Source of the DNA: JASHUC01 sp963849095
GTDB lineage: Bacteria > Pseudomonadota > Gammaproteobacteria > Steroidobacterales > Steroidobacteraceae
NCBI GenBank assembly: GCA_963849095.1
Contig: CAWKGA010000002.1
Location: 1 to 64,000, forward strand
Reading direction: 5' to 3'
Length of the DNA stretch: 64,000 nt
The notes under the pieces were generated by a model, which did not search any database, was not told the DNA's origin, and was given only the letters and a program-made list of their open reading frames with translations. Below, one piece after another: positions 17,824 to 25,963 of the stretch (its first letter is position 1; every line of letters starts with the position of its first letter). A program made the translations under genes and the position numbers.

Positions 17824-20800
17824 TCATAGCGTCAGCAGGCTCGCATTCCCGCCGAGCGCGGCGGTGTTGATCGTGAGGGTCTGCTCGCTCGCGAACCGCG
17901 GAAGGTAGTGCGGGCCGCCCGCCTTCGGGCCCGTGCCGGAGAGCCCGCAGCCGCCGAACGGCTGGACGCCTACCGCGGCGCCGATCATGTTGCGGTTCAC
18001 GTAGACATTCCCCACGCGCGCCCGCGCGGCAATCTGCTGCGCGCGGGCGTCGATCCGCGTGTGGATCCCGAGCGTGAGGCCGTACCCCTTCGAGTTGATC
18101 GCGTCGACCACGCGGTCGAGGTCGCGAGCTCGATAGCGCACGACGTGGACGATCGGACCGAAGACCTCGCGCTCGAGGACGTCGAGGCTCTCGATCTCCG
18201 CGGCGAGGGGCGCAAAGTAGAGGCCGGCCCGCGCCCGGGCCGCATCGAGCGGCGCGCGATGGTGCCAGCGAGCGCGCGCCAGGAGCGGTGCGGCGTGCGT
18301 CTCGAGCGCGGCCAGCGCGTCACGGTCGATGACCGGCCCCAGATCCGTCGCGAGCAACGCCGGGTCGCCCACGGTGAGCTCGTCCATGCAGCCGGCGAGC
18401 AGGTCGAGCACGCGCGGGGCGATCTCCACCTGCAGGAGCAGCACGCGCAGCGCCGAGCAGCGCTGGCCCGCGCTGTTGAATCCGGAGGCGACGGCGTCGA
18501 GCACGACTTGCTCCGGAAGCGCCGAGCTGTCGACGATCATGGCGTTGATGCCGCCGGTCTCGGCGATCAATGTGGCAATCGGCCCGGGGCGCTCGGCGAG
18601 GCTCCGCTCGATCAGGCGGGCTGTCTCGCCCGACCCGGTGAACGCGACGCCGGCGACGCGCGAATCCCGCGTGAGCGCTGCGCCCACGGTCGCGCCGTCT
18701 CCCGGTAGAAAGTGCAGAACGTCGGCCGGCACTCCGGATGAGTGCAGGATCTCGACGGCGAGCGCCGCCGTGAGCGGCGTCTGCTCGGCGGGCTTGGCGA
18801 GCACGGCATTGCCCGCCGCGAGCGCGGCGCTCACCTGGCCCGTGAAGATGGAGAGCGGGAAGTTCCACGGGCTCACGCACACGAAGACTCCGCGGCCGCG
18901 GAGCCGCAGCGTATTCCGCTCGCCCGTCGGGCCCGGAAGCACCGTGGAATCGCCGAACTGCGCACGCGCCTGCCCGGCGTAGTACCGCAGGAAATCGACG
19001 GCCTCGCGGACTTCGGCGACGCTATCGGGAAGGGTCTTGCCTGCTTCGAGTACGCAGCGCGCGATGAGCTCCGCACGGCGCTCCTCGAAGAGGTCCGCGG
19101 CCCGCTCGAGCAGCGCGGCCCGCTCCTCGCCCGGCCGATCATCCCAGGCGCCCTGCGCCGCGGCCGCGGCGGCGAAGGCGCCGCTCACATCGGCGGGGGA
19201 AGCCTCGATCACCGTGCCGACCGCGCTCGCCTGAACCGCCGGGTTGTAAAGCGTGACGGGGACGCCCTCCCCTCGCCTGCCGCCAACGATGGGAGCCGCG
19301 CGCCAGGTCTCTCGCGCTGCCGCCTCGCAGGCTTGCCTCAGCCGCTCGAGCTCCGCGCCGTCGGCGAGATTGATCCCGCGAGAGTTGCGCCGCTCAGAGG
19401 CGAACAGCCTTTCGGGCTCGGGGATCCGCGGATGCGCGGCGGGCCGCACCTGATCGACCTCGAGCACAGGATCGCGCACCACCTCGGCCGCGGGCAGCCG
19501 CGCATCGACGAGGCGGTTGACGAACGAGGTGTTCGCGCCGTTCTCGAGCAGCCGCCGCACGAGGTAGGGAAGCAGATCCTCGTGCGGGCCGACGGGCGCA
19601 TAGACCCGGCAGGCGAAGCCGCTGCCGATCACCTGCTCGTAGAGCTCCTCGCCCATCCCGTGCAGGCGCTGAAACTCGAACGCGCCGGCATCGCCACCCA
19701 TGAGCTCGATGACGTACGCGACGGTCTGCGCGTTGTGGGTGGCGAACTGCGGAAAGATCGCATCGGCCGAGCGGGCGAGCAGGCGCGCGCAGGCGAGGTA
19801 CGACACGTCGGTGTTGGGCTTGCGCGTGAATACCGGGTATCCGGCGAGCCCGCGCTCCTGCGCGCGCTTCACCTCGCTGTCCCAGTAGGCGCCCTTCACG
19901 AGCCGCACGGTCACCCGGCGGCGCAACGCACGAGCCCGCGCGGCGAGCCATTCGAGCACCGCGTAGGCGCGCTTCTGGTACGCCTGGACCGCGAGCCCGA
20001 ATCCAGCGTACCCGAGAGTGCACTCGCTCCGCAGGACCGCATCGATCAGCTCGAGGGACAGCTCCAGCCGATCGGCCTCCTCCGCATCGACCGTGAGATC
20101 GATGCGCGCAGCGCGCGCGCGCCCCACCAGATCGAGGAGACTCGGCGTGAGCTCCGCGAGGACACGCGCGCGCTGAACCGGCTCGTAGCGCGGATGCAGC
20201 GCCGAGAGCTTCACCGAGATTCCCGGGCGTGCGCTCGCGGCCGCGTGAGCACCAATCGCCGCAATGGCGTCCCGATAGCGCTGAAGGTAGCGTTCGGCGT
20301 CGGCACGCGTGATCGCCGCCTCGCCGAGCATGTCGAAGGAATAGCGGTAAGCGCGCTCCCGAGCGCCGGCGGCCCGCCCGAGCGCTTCCTCGATGGTGCG
20401 GCCCATCACGAACTGATGGCCGAGGACCCGCATGGCCTGCCGCAGTGCCGACCGCGCGACCGGCTCGCCGAGGCGACTCGCGAGACGCGCGAACCAGGCG
20501 CGAGCCGCCCCGACCTCCGCGCGGTCGATATCCACGAGCCGCCCCGTCAGCATCAATCCCCAGGTGGAGGCGTTGACGAGCAGCGATTCCCCGCCGAGAT
20601 GCTCCTCCCAGTCGCCCGCGCCGACCTTGTCGGCGATGAGCCGGTCGGCGGTCTCCGCGTCGGGAATGCGAAGCAGCGCCTCGGCGAGGCACATGAGGAT
20701 GACCCCCTCGCGCGAGGCGAGGTGGTACTCGCGCAGCAGCGCGTCGAGCCCGCCGCCGCTCGGCCGGGCGGCGCGCGCAGCCTCGGCGAGGCGCAGCGCC

Positions 20801-20952
20801 CGTTCGTTCACGGCCGAGCGCTGGGGCGGATCGAGCCGCGCGAGATCGGCGAGCCGGCGAACGACCGGCTCCTCCGCACTCAGGTAGTCCGCATCGATCG
20901 CGGCGCCGATCGGCAATTCGAGCGAGCCTTCAGCGACGAACGCGTGCGGCAT
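17824..20952 (-). CDS. putA: bifunctional proline dehydrogenase / P5C dehydrogenase PutA
   Basis: 1042 aa. The N-terminal FAD-dependent proline dehydrogenase barrel (to about residue 480; ISVKLSALHPRYE, RLVKGAYWDSE) is fused to an aldehyde dehydrogenase domain. That domain has PWNFPLSIF, AETGG and the catalytic Cys in SAGQRCS near residue 830. Together they oxidise proline to glutamate. The ribbon-helix-helix DNA-binding domain of E. coli PutA (1320 aa) is missing, so this is the short, non-repressor form. The start ATG overlaps the yhhQ stop by one base. It converges with the suf unit at only 15 bases. Confidence 0.96.
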   Translation of the reverse strand: MPHAFVAEGSLELPIGAAIDADYLSAEEPVVRRLADLARLDPPQRSAVNERALRLAEAARAARPSGGGLDALLREYHLASREGVILMCLAEALLRIPDAETADRLIADKVGAGDWEEHLGGESLLVNASTWGLMLTGRLVDIDRAEVGAARAWFARLASRLGEPVARSALRQAMRVLGHQFVMGRTIEEALGRAAGARERAYRYSFDMLGEAAITRADAERYLQRYRDAIAAIGAHAAASARPGISVKLSALHPRYEPVQRARVLAELTPSLLDLVGRARAARIDLTVDAEEADRLELSLELIDAVLRSECTLGYAGFGLAVQAYQKRAYAVLEWLAARARALRRRVTVRLVKGAYWDSEVKRAQERGLAGYPVFTRKPNTDVSYLACARLLARSADAIFPQFATHNAQTVAYVIELMGGDAGAFEFQRLHGMGEELYEQVIGSGFACRVYAPVGPHEDLLPYLVRRLLENGANTSFVNRLVDARLPAAEVVRDPVLEVDQVRPAAHPRIPEPERLFASERRNSRGINLADGAELERLRQACEAAARETWRAAPIVGGRRGEGVPVTLYNPAVQASAVGTVIEASPADVSGAFAAAAAAQGAWDDRPGEERAALLERAADLFEERRAELIARCVLEAGKTLPDSVAEVREAVDFLRYYAGQARAQFGDSTVLPGPTGERNTLRLRGRGVFVCVSPWNFPLSIFTGQVSAALAAGNAVLAKPAEQTPLTAALAVEILHSSGVPADVLHFLPGDGATVGAALTRDSRVAGVAFTGSGETARLIERSLAERPGPIATLIAETGGINAMIVDSSALPEQVVLDAVASGFNSAGQRCSALRVLLLQVEIAPRVLDLLAGCMDELTVGDPALLATDLGPVIDRDALAALETHAAPLLARARWHHRAPLDAARARAGLYFAPLAAEIESLDVLEREVFGPIVHVVRYRARDLDRVVDAINSKGYGLTLGIHTRIDARAQQIAARARVGNVYVNRNMIGAAVGVQPFGGCGLSGTGPKAGGPHYLPRFASEQTLTINTAALGGNASLLTL

Positions 20953-21713
20953 CAGTGCCCGGCGCCAGCGGGCCGGGGTGACTCCAGCGAGCCCGCGCCC
21001 CGCGCACGCGCGCCGGCAACGGCCACCTGGAGCGAGAACGGGGTGAAGTTCGTGTCGGAGTCGTAGTAGTCCTCCTGCTCCGCGCGCTTCAAGAAGCCGA
21101 CGAGCTTGTACGTGAGGGGCGTCGCGACGATCTCCCAGCTGGTCTTCAGTACATACTGTGTCGCCATGACGGTGAAAAGCTCAGTCGGCGTCATGATGCC
21201 CGCAAAGGCGAGCGTGTAGAACAGGCCCGAGTCCACGAGCTCGCCGCACGCCGTGGAGCCGATCGTGCGCGTCCACAGCCAGCGACCGCGCGTCCAGATC
21301 TTCATCTTCGCGAGCACGAAGCTGTTCACCAGCGACCCGCACCAGAACGCGATCATCGAGGCCGCGGCGACACGCGGCGTGTTGCCGAAGATGGCCACGA
21401 CGGCGGGCTGCTTGTCCTTCCAGAAGTCGGCGGGCGGGAGATGGACGATCACGGCGGCCATGACGGACGCAAACACCAGGGCGCCGAACCCCGCCCACAC
21501 GGCGCGGCGGTCCCGCGCGTACCCGTAAACTTCCGTCAGCACGTCTCCGAAGAAGTACGAGATGGGGAAGAACAGGACGCCCGCCATGAAGGTGACGGAG
21601 CCGATCCCGGCCACGTGAATCGTCGAGACCTTCGCAGGCCCGATGAGGTTCGCGCAGAGCAGCACGCAGACGTACGCGCCGAGGATCAGATCGTAGTACT
21701 TGTAGCTTTTCAT
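20952..21713 (-). CDS. queuosine precursor transporter (YhhQ/QPTR)
   Basis: 253 aa integral membrane protein with about six predicted helices. Conserved FFPISYFFGDVLTEVYGY and the later SLVNSFVLAKMKIWTRG segment are those of the YhhQ family, which imports preQ0/preQ1. The C-terminal 45 residues are hydrophilic. It sits between hslR (4-base overlap at its start) and putA (1-base overlap at its stop). The grouping with proline catabolism has no obvious functional logic. Confidence 0.9.
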   Translation of the reverse strand: MKSYKYYDLILGAYVCVLLCANLIGPAKVSTIHVAGIGSVTFMAGVLFFPISYFFGDVLTEVYGYARDRRAVWAGFGALVFASVMAAVIVHLPPADFWKDKQPAVVAIFGNTPRVAAASMIAFWCGSLVNSFVLAKMKIWTRGRWLWTRTIGSTACGELVDSGLFYTLAFAGIMTPTELFTVMATQYVLKTSWEIVATPLTYKLVGFLKRAEQEDYYDSDTNFTPFSLQVAVAGARARGAGSLESPRPAGAGH

Positions 21714-22093
21714 GGTGGCCTACACCCGTCCCCTGATACGCCGGAGCTCCCGGCGGTCGTGCTTGTTCGGAACGTTCCGTCCGGCCGCGGAGCGAGCGCA
21801 GCGCCCACACGCATGCGCTCCGCGAATTCCGCGCGCCTCGCCGTGCTCGCGGCGGACTCTCGATAGCACTGCGCGGCCTCGCGCGCCGGGCCGCGCCGCT
21901 CCGGTAACGCGGCGACCTCACAATCGAACGTGACGGCGCCGCGGACAAAGCTCACCACATCACCGGGGCGAAGCGCGCGCGCCGGCTTGGCCCGCTCGCC
22001 GTTCACGTGCACCTTGCCGCCGCTCACCGCACCAGCGGCGAGCGATCGCGACTTGAACAAACGCACGGCGAAGAGCCAGCGGTCAACGCGCAT
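21710..22093 (-). CDS. hslR: S4-domain RNA-binding heat-shock protein Hsp15 (HslR), apparent C-terminal frameshift
   Basis: S4 domain protein (MRVDRWLFAVRLFKSRSLA, then VHVNGERAKPARALRPGDVV). Hsp15 binds stalled 50S subunits carrying nascent chains. As read, the frame runs to 127 aa and ends in a non-conserved Ser/Gly tail. In another frame the same DNA encodes NKHDRRELRRIRGRV and a TAG stop at 21720-21722, the basic tail normal for this family. A single-base change near 21780-21790 therefore seems to have shifted the frame, or the assembly has an error there. Confidence 0.88.
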   Translation of the reverse strand: MRVDRWLFAVRLFKSRSLAAGAVSGGKVHVNGERAKPARALRPGDVVSFVRGAVTFDCEVAALPERRGPAREAAQCYRESAASTARRAEFAERMRVGAALAPRPDGTFRTSTTAGSSGVSGDGCRPP

Positions 22094-22120
22094 CCAACGA
22101 GTATAGCCGCCGCCGGCGCC

Positions 22121-23962
22121 CTATCGAACAGTGCAGAAGCAGTAGGCGTAGAGCCGGTTGGGCAGGGTGAAGCGGCTCAGGCGCTCGACCTCCTTCTCAA
22201 GGGGATCGAAGCGGTGGGCGATGAGCGCGGCGGAGCGCGCGCCGGGATCGGCCGCGTAGAAGGCGTGAACCGCCATGGAATTGAGCTGCAGCGCGAGCTG
22301 CTCGGCCCAGCTCAACTCCGGTTGCACGAACTCCACCTTGTAACGGGTGAGCTTCGCGAGGCGTGCCGCCGCCTTCACGGCGTCGTTGAGCGAGCCGAGA
22401 TGATCGACGAGTCCGTTACGCTGCGCGTCGATGCCCGACCAGACGTGCCCCTGCCCGATCGCGTCCACTTCTTCCACCGTCTTGTGGCGCCCCTGCGCCA
22501 CGTGCGCGACGAACTGGCTGTAGCCGTAGTTGACGGTGTCCTGGAGAAACGCACGGGCCTCGTCGTTGAGCGGGCGCTCGAGCTGCAGCTGCCCGGACAG
22601 CGGCGTGGTGCCGACGCCGTCCACGGTGATGCCTACCTTCGCGAGCGTCCGATTGATGGTCGGAACGACAGCGAAGATGCCGATGGAGCCGGTGATCGTC
22701 GCCGGGCTCGCCCAGATCTCATCGGCCGGCGCCGAGATGTAGTAGCCGCCGGAGGCCGCCAGGCTTCCCATCGACACCACGACCGGCTTGCCCGCGGCCT
22801 CGAGCGCCCGGACCTCGCGGTAGATCTCGTCGGACGCCGCGACGCTCCCTCCCGGGCTGTCGATGCGCAGCACAACGGCCTTGATCCGGTCGTCGAGGCG
22901 CGCCTGACGGATGAGCCGGGTGGTCGAGTCGCCGCCGATCGTCCCGGGGGCCTGGTTGCCGTCGAGGATCTCGCCCGAGGCGATGATCACGCCGACGCGC
23001 GTCCGGTCGTGGCGGCCGAGCGCCGTCTGCGCATGGACGATCCGCACGTAGTCGTCGCTCGACACGGAGCGGAACGAGCCGGTCGAGTCGTCCTCACCCA
23101 CGAGGTCGATCAGGCGCTGCTCGACCTGCTGCCTCGATTGCAGGGCGGTGACGAGCCCTGCCTTCAGGGCGGCCTGGGCCGATGAGCCATTGGCGGCCGC
23201 CGTGGCCTGGGCGAGCGTGCCGACGTACTGATCGAGCGCTCCCGGAGCGAGATGACGGGCGGCGGCCACATCCTTCTGGTAGGTGGACCACAGCCCTCCC
23301 AGATACTCGAGGCTCTGCGCTCGGTCCTCGGTCAACATGCTGTCGCGCGTGTATTCCTCGATCGCGCTCTTGTACGCGCCGACCCGGAACACGTTGATGT
23401 CGACGTCGAGCTTGTCGAGCACATTCTTGAGGTACAGGGGATAGCGGCCGTAGCCGTCGATCAGCACGTAGCCCATCGGGTCGAGATAGATCTCGTTGGC
23501 CTCAGCCGCGAGGTAGTACTGATCGCGGAGGTAGGAGGTGCCGAAGGCGATCACCTTCTTGCCCGTCGCGCGAAACTCGCGGATGGCGCGCGCGAGCTCC
23601 TGAAGCGGCGGCAGGCCGTCAGCGCCATTGAAATCGTCGAGGTCGAGGACCAGCACCTTGATGCGCGGGTCCTTCTCGGCGCCGCGAATGCTGTCAACGA
23701 GGTCCCAGAGCAGCGTCTCGCCGTAATCTTGCCCTTGCGCCTGCGCGAGCGCGCGCTGCAGGGGATCTCCGGACAGCTGCTCGACGAGCTCGCCCTGCGG
23801 CCTGATGAGGAGAGCCGCGCTGTCCGGCACCCTCGGAGTCGATGCACGCATCAAGCCCACGACGACGCCGAGGATCGCGAGCAGCAACAGCAGATGCAGC
23901 ACCCTGCGCAGGCCTTCGAGACCGCGCAGCACCCCCCACAGGAACGAACGTAAGCCGCGCAT
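22121..23962 (-). CDS. sppA: signal peptide peptidase SppA, 67K type
   Basis: 613 aa, the double-length SppA of E. coli type. It has an N-terminal membrane anchor (about 20-38) and two S49 domains. The general-base Lys198 is in GAYKSAIE of the first domain, and nucleophile Ser404 in LAASGGYY of the second, the expected split active site. It degrades signal peptides left in the inner membrane. It lies 15 bases downstream of rplS in the same direction. Confidence 0.95.
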   Translation of the reverse strand: MRGLRSFLWGVLRGLEGLRRVLHLLLLLAILGVVVGLMRASTPRVPDSAALLIRPQGELVEQLSGDPLQRALAQAQGQDYGETLLWDLVDSIRGAEKDPRIKVLVLDLDDFNGADGLPPLQELARAIREFRATGKKVIAFGTSYLRDQYYLAAEANEIYLDPMGYVLIDGYGRYPLYLKNVLDKLDVDINVFRVGAYKSAIEEYTRDSMLTEDRAQSLEYLGGLWSTYQKDVAAARHLAPGALDQYVGTLAQATAAANGSSAQAALKAGLVTALQSRQQVEQRLIDLVGEDDSTGSFRSVSSDDYVRIVHAQTALGRHDRTRVGVIIASGEILDGNQAPGTIGGDSTTRLIRQARLDDRIKAVVLRIDSPGGSVAASDEIYREVRALEAAGKPVVVSMGSLAASGGYYISAPADEIWASPATITGSIGIFAVVPTINRTLAKVGITVDGVGTTPLSGQLQLERPLNDEARAFLQDTVNYGYSQFVAHVAQGRHKTVEEVDAIGQGHVWSGIDAQRNGLVDHLGSLNDAVKAAARLAKLTRYKVEFVQPELSWAEQLALQLNSMAVHAFYAADPGARSAALIAHRFDPLEKEVERLSRFTLPNRLYAYCFCTVR

Positions 23963-23977
23963 GGCGCTGCACCCGTC

Positions 23978-24322
23978 CTAGACCTTCTCCTCGATTCTCG
24001 CCGCCTTGCCCGAGAGGTCGCGGAGGTAGTACAGCTTCGCGCGCCTCACGCTCCCGCGGCGCTTCACCGTGATGTCGCTGATCGCGGGGCTGTGGGTCTG
24101 AAAGACGCGCTCGACGCCCTCGCCGTGGGAGATCTTGCGCACGGTGAACGAGGAGTTGAGGCCGCGGTTGCTCCTCGCGATCACGACCCCCTCGTACGCC
24201 TGCATGCGCTCGCGGTCGCCTTCCACGACCTTGACCTGCACGACGACGGTGTCACCCGGCTTGAAATCCGGAACCTCGCGGGTCATGCGGCTCTTCTCGA
24301 TTTCCTGGACGATCTTGCTCAT
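23978..24322 (-). CDS. rplS: 50S ribosomal protein L19
   Basis: 114 aa with the L19 core (FKPGDTVVVQVKVVEG, RMQAYEGVVIARSNRG, RRAKLYYLRD). The ATG at 24322 gives the usual MSKIVQEIE start; an ATG at 24331 would add three residues. Last gene of the rpsP-rimM-trmD-rplS operon. Its first 71 bases overlap the 3' end of the trmD frame, far more than usual. Confidence 0.96.
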   Translation of the reverse strand: MSKIVQEIEKSRMTREVPDFKPGDTVVVQVKVVEGDRERMQAYEGVVIARSNRGLNSSFTVRKISHGEGVERVFQTHSPAISDITVKRRGSVRRAKLYYLRDLSGKAARIEEKV

Positions 24323-25088
24323 GGCGCTCACCTTCAGTCACACGATCGCCGGCTTCGCGCGCGGCGAGAAACTCATTCAATGCCCGGCTCGCCCGCGGGG
24401 CGAGCCCATGCTTCACGATCCAATCCGGCCTGCGCGTCCACGTGCGCGCAACCGACTGCCCGTAACGCCAGCGCTCCACCTCGGCATGGTTACCCGAGAG
24501 CAGCACCGGCGGCACGTCCAGCCCTTCGAATACCTCGGGCCGCGTGTAGTGCGGCCAGTCGAGCAGCCCCTGCGAGAAGGACTCCTCCACGCTCGAGCGC
24601 TCGTGGCCGAGCGCACCCGGCAGAAGCCGCACGACCGCATCGATCACCACCAGCGCCGGCAGCTCCCCGCCGCTCAGCACGAAATCCCCGATCGAGAGCT
24701 CGCGGTCGGCGCCGAGCGCGACCACTCGCTCATCCAGGCCCTCGTACCGCCCGGCGATCAGCAGGAAGCCCGGCAACGCCGCAAGCTCCTCCGCCCGGCG
24801 CTGATCGAACGCCTCGCCCTGCGCCGTGAGGCAGATACGCGGGCTGCCCGCGGGCAGCCGCGCATGCGCGGCACGTATCGCCGCCAGCATCGGCTCCGGC
24901 TTCAGCACCATGCCCGGTCCGCCGCCGTACGGCCGATCATCGACGGTCCGGTGCGGATCGCTCGTGTGATCCCGCGGGTCCTCGGTGCCCACCTCCGCGA
25001 GGCCGCGCTCGAGCGCGCGCCCGACGACGCCGAAGGCCAAGGCACCCCGCAGCATCTTCGGGAACAGCGTGACCACCTGTATGTTCAT
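24252..25088 (-). CDS. trmD: tRNA (guanine-N1-)-methyltransferase TrmD
   Basis: 278 aa SPOUT methyltransferase that makes m1G37. Knot and SAM-site segments RPYGGGPGM, GRYEGLDERV and SIGDFVLSGGELPALV are present. The family is usually about 250 aa. The last 30-35 residues are a charged tail read through the rplS start region. In another frame the DNA would stop at TGA just before the rplS ribosome site, so the extended end may reflect a frameshift. The start ATG overlaps the rimM stop by 4 bases. Confidence 0.93.
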   Translation of the reverse strand: MNIQVVTLFPKMLRGALAFGVVGRALERGLAEVGTEDPRDHTSDPHRTVDDRPYGGGPGMVLKPEPMLAAIRAAHARLPAGSPRICLTAQGEAFDQRRAEELAALPGFLLIAGRYEGLDERVVALGADRELSIGDFVLSGGELPALVVIDAVVRLLPGALGHERSSVEESFSQGLLDWPHYTRPEVFEGLDVPPVLLSGNHAEVERWRYGQSVARTWTRRPDWIVKHGLAPRASRALNEFLAAREAGDRVTEGERHEQDRPGNREEPHDPRGSGFQAG

Positions 25089-25597
25089 GGTGTGCGTTCG
25101 GCCGGCCAGTCCACATCGATCCGGCCGGCGTTGAGGTCCACCTTCCGCACGTACCGCGGTATCGCCGGAATCCAGTGCTGCGCCCCGCCTTGTACCACCA
25201 TCACCGCGCCCGCCGGGGCGTCGGCGAAGTGCAGCACCACTCCGAGCTCCACACCCTCGAGGTTGCGCACCGCGAGGCCGATCAGGTCCACCTGGTAGAA
25301 CTGCCGCGTCCCCGGCGGCGGCAACTCGCTGCGCGCAATCTCGATGTACGCGCCTCGCAATGCGGCTGCCGCCTCCCGGTCGTCCACTCCCTCGAGCCGG
25401 ACGACGAATCCCTTGCCCTGCCCCCGGCCCTCGAGCAGCCGGCGCTTCGACCGCCCATCCGGCCCGAGCCGCAGGCTCCACCACCTGAATTTCAGCAGCC
25501 CCTCGGGCGGGTCCGTGAAGGACTGCACCCGAACCCAGCCCTTGACGCCGAACGGGCTGCCGATGCGCCCGAGATCGACCCAGCGCTCCCCGCTCAG
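25085..25597 (-). CDS. rimM: 16S rRNA processing protein RimM, probable CTG start
   Basis: 170 aa if begun at CTG 25595-25597, matching family length. The conserved N-terminus VDLGRIGSPFGVKGWVRV lies upstream of the first ATG/GTG-type codon in frame (GTG at 25526-25528), so that start would delete the domain's first strand. Between it and the rpsP stop the only initiation-like codon is the CTG overlapping that stop (CTGA). RimM assists 30S head maturation and binds S19; the PRC-barrel C-terminus has WIPAIPRYVRKVDL. Confidence 0.9.
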   Translation of the reverse strand: MSGERWVDLGRIGSPFGVKGWVRVQSFTDPPEGLLKFRWWSLRLGPDGRSKRRLLEGRGQGKGFVVRLEGVDDREAAAALRGAYIEIARSELPPPGTRQFYQVDLIGLAVRNLEGVELGVVLHFADAPAGAVMVVQGGAQHWIPAIPRYVRKVDLNAGRIDVDWPAERTP

Positions 25598-25851
25598 GCG
25601 GCTACGGCCTGCTTCCGATAGGTGTACACGAGCGAGCGCACGCGGTCCGACTGCTGCGCGCCCTGGCCCACCCAGTAATCGATGCGCGGCAGGTCGAGCC
25701 TGAGCTTCGGCTCGCCGCGCCGAGCGGCGGGATTGAAAAAACCCACCTGCTCCAGGCTCGCGCCGCCCTGCCGCTTGCGGTGGTCCGTGACGACCACGTG
25801 GTAGAAAGGCTGGTTTCGCGCACCGCGGCGCGTCAGGCGAATCGTGACCAT
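25594..25851 (-). CDS. rpsP: 30S ribosomal protein S16
   Basis: 85 aa S16. The start MVTIRLTRRGARNQPFYHVV at 25851 is the family start; an upstream frame opening at 25908 would add 19 spurious residues. First gene of the rpsP-rimM-trmD-rplS operon, about 110 bases downstream of ffh. A TAGAAT box on the minus strand at 25898-25903 could be its -10 element, although no good -35 is seen. Confidence 0.97.
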   Translation of the reverse strand: MVTIRLTRRGARNQPFYHVVVTDHRKRQGGASLEQVGFFNPAARRGEPKLRLDLPRIDYWVGQGAQQSDRVRSLVYTYRKQAVAA

Positions 25852-25963
25852 GATGTCTGCTCGAATGCCGGGGTGTCCGGCCCCAAAAAGAGCGCGGATT
25901 CTACGCAAAGAGCCGGGAATTAGCTATCCAGGGCTTGCGGGGTCTTAAAGGGTGACGCGCCGG

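Noticed and set aside
18742..21066. 774-codon open frame on the plus strand
   Set aside because: It is antisense to putA and results from the high GC of the region. Its protein is His/Arg/Pro-rich without any recognisable domain, while putA has full motifs.
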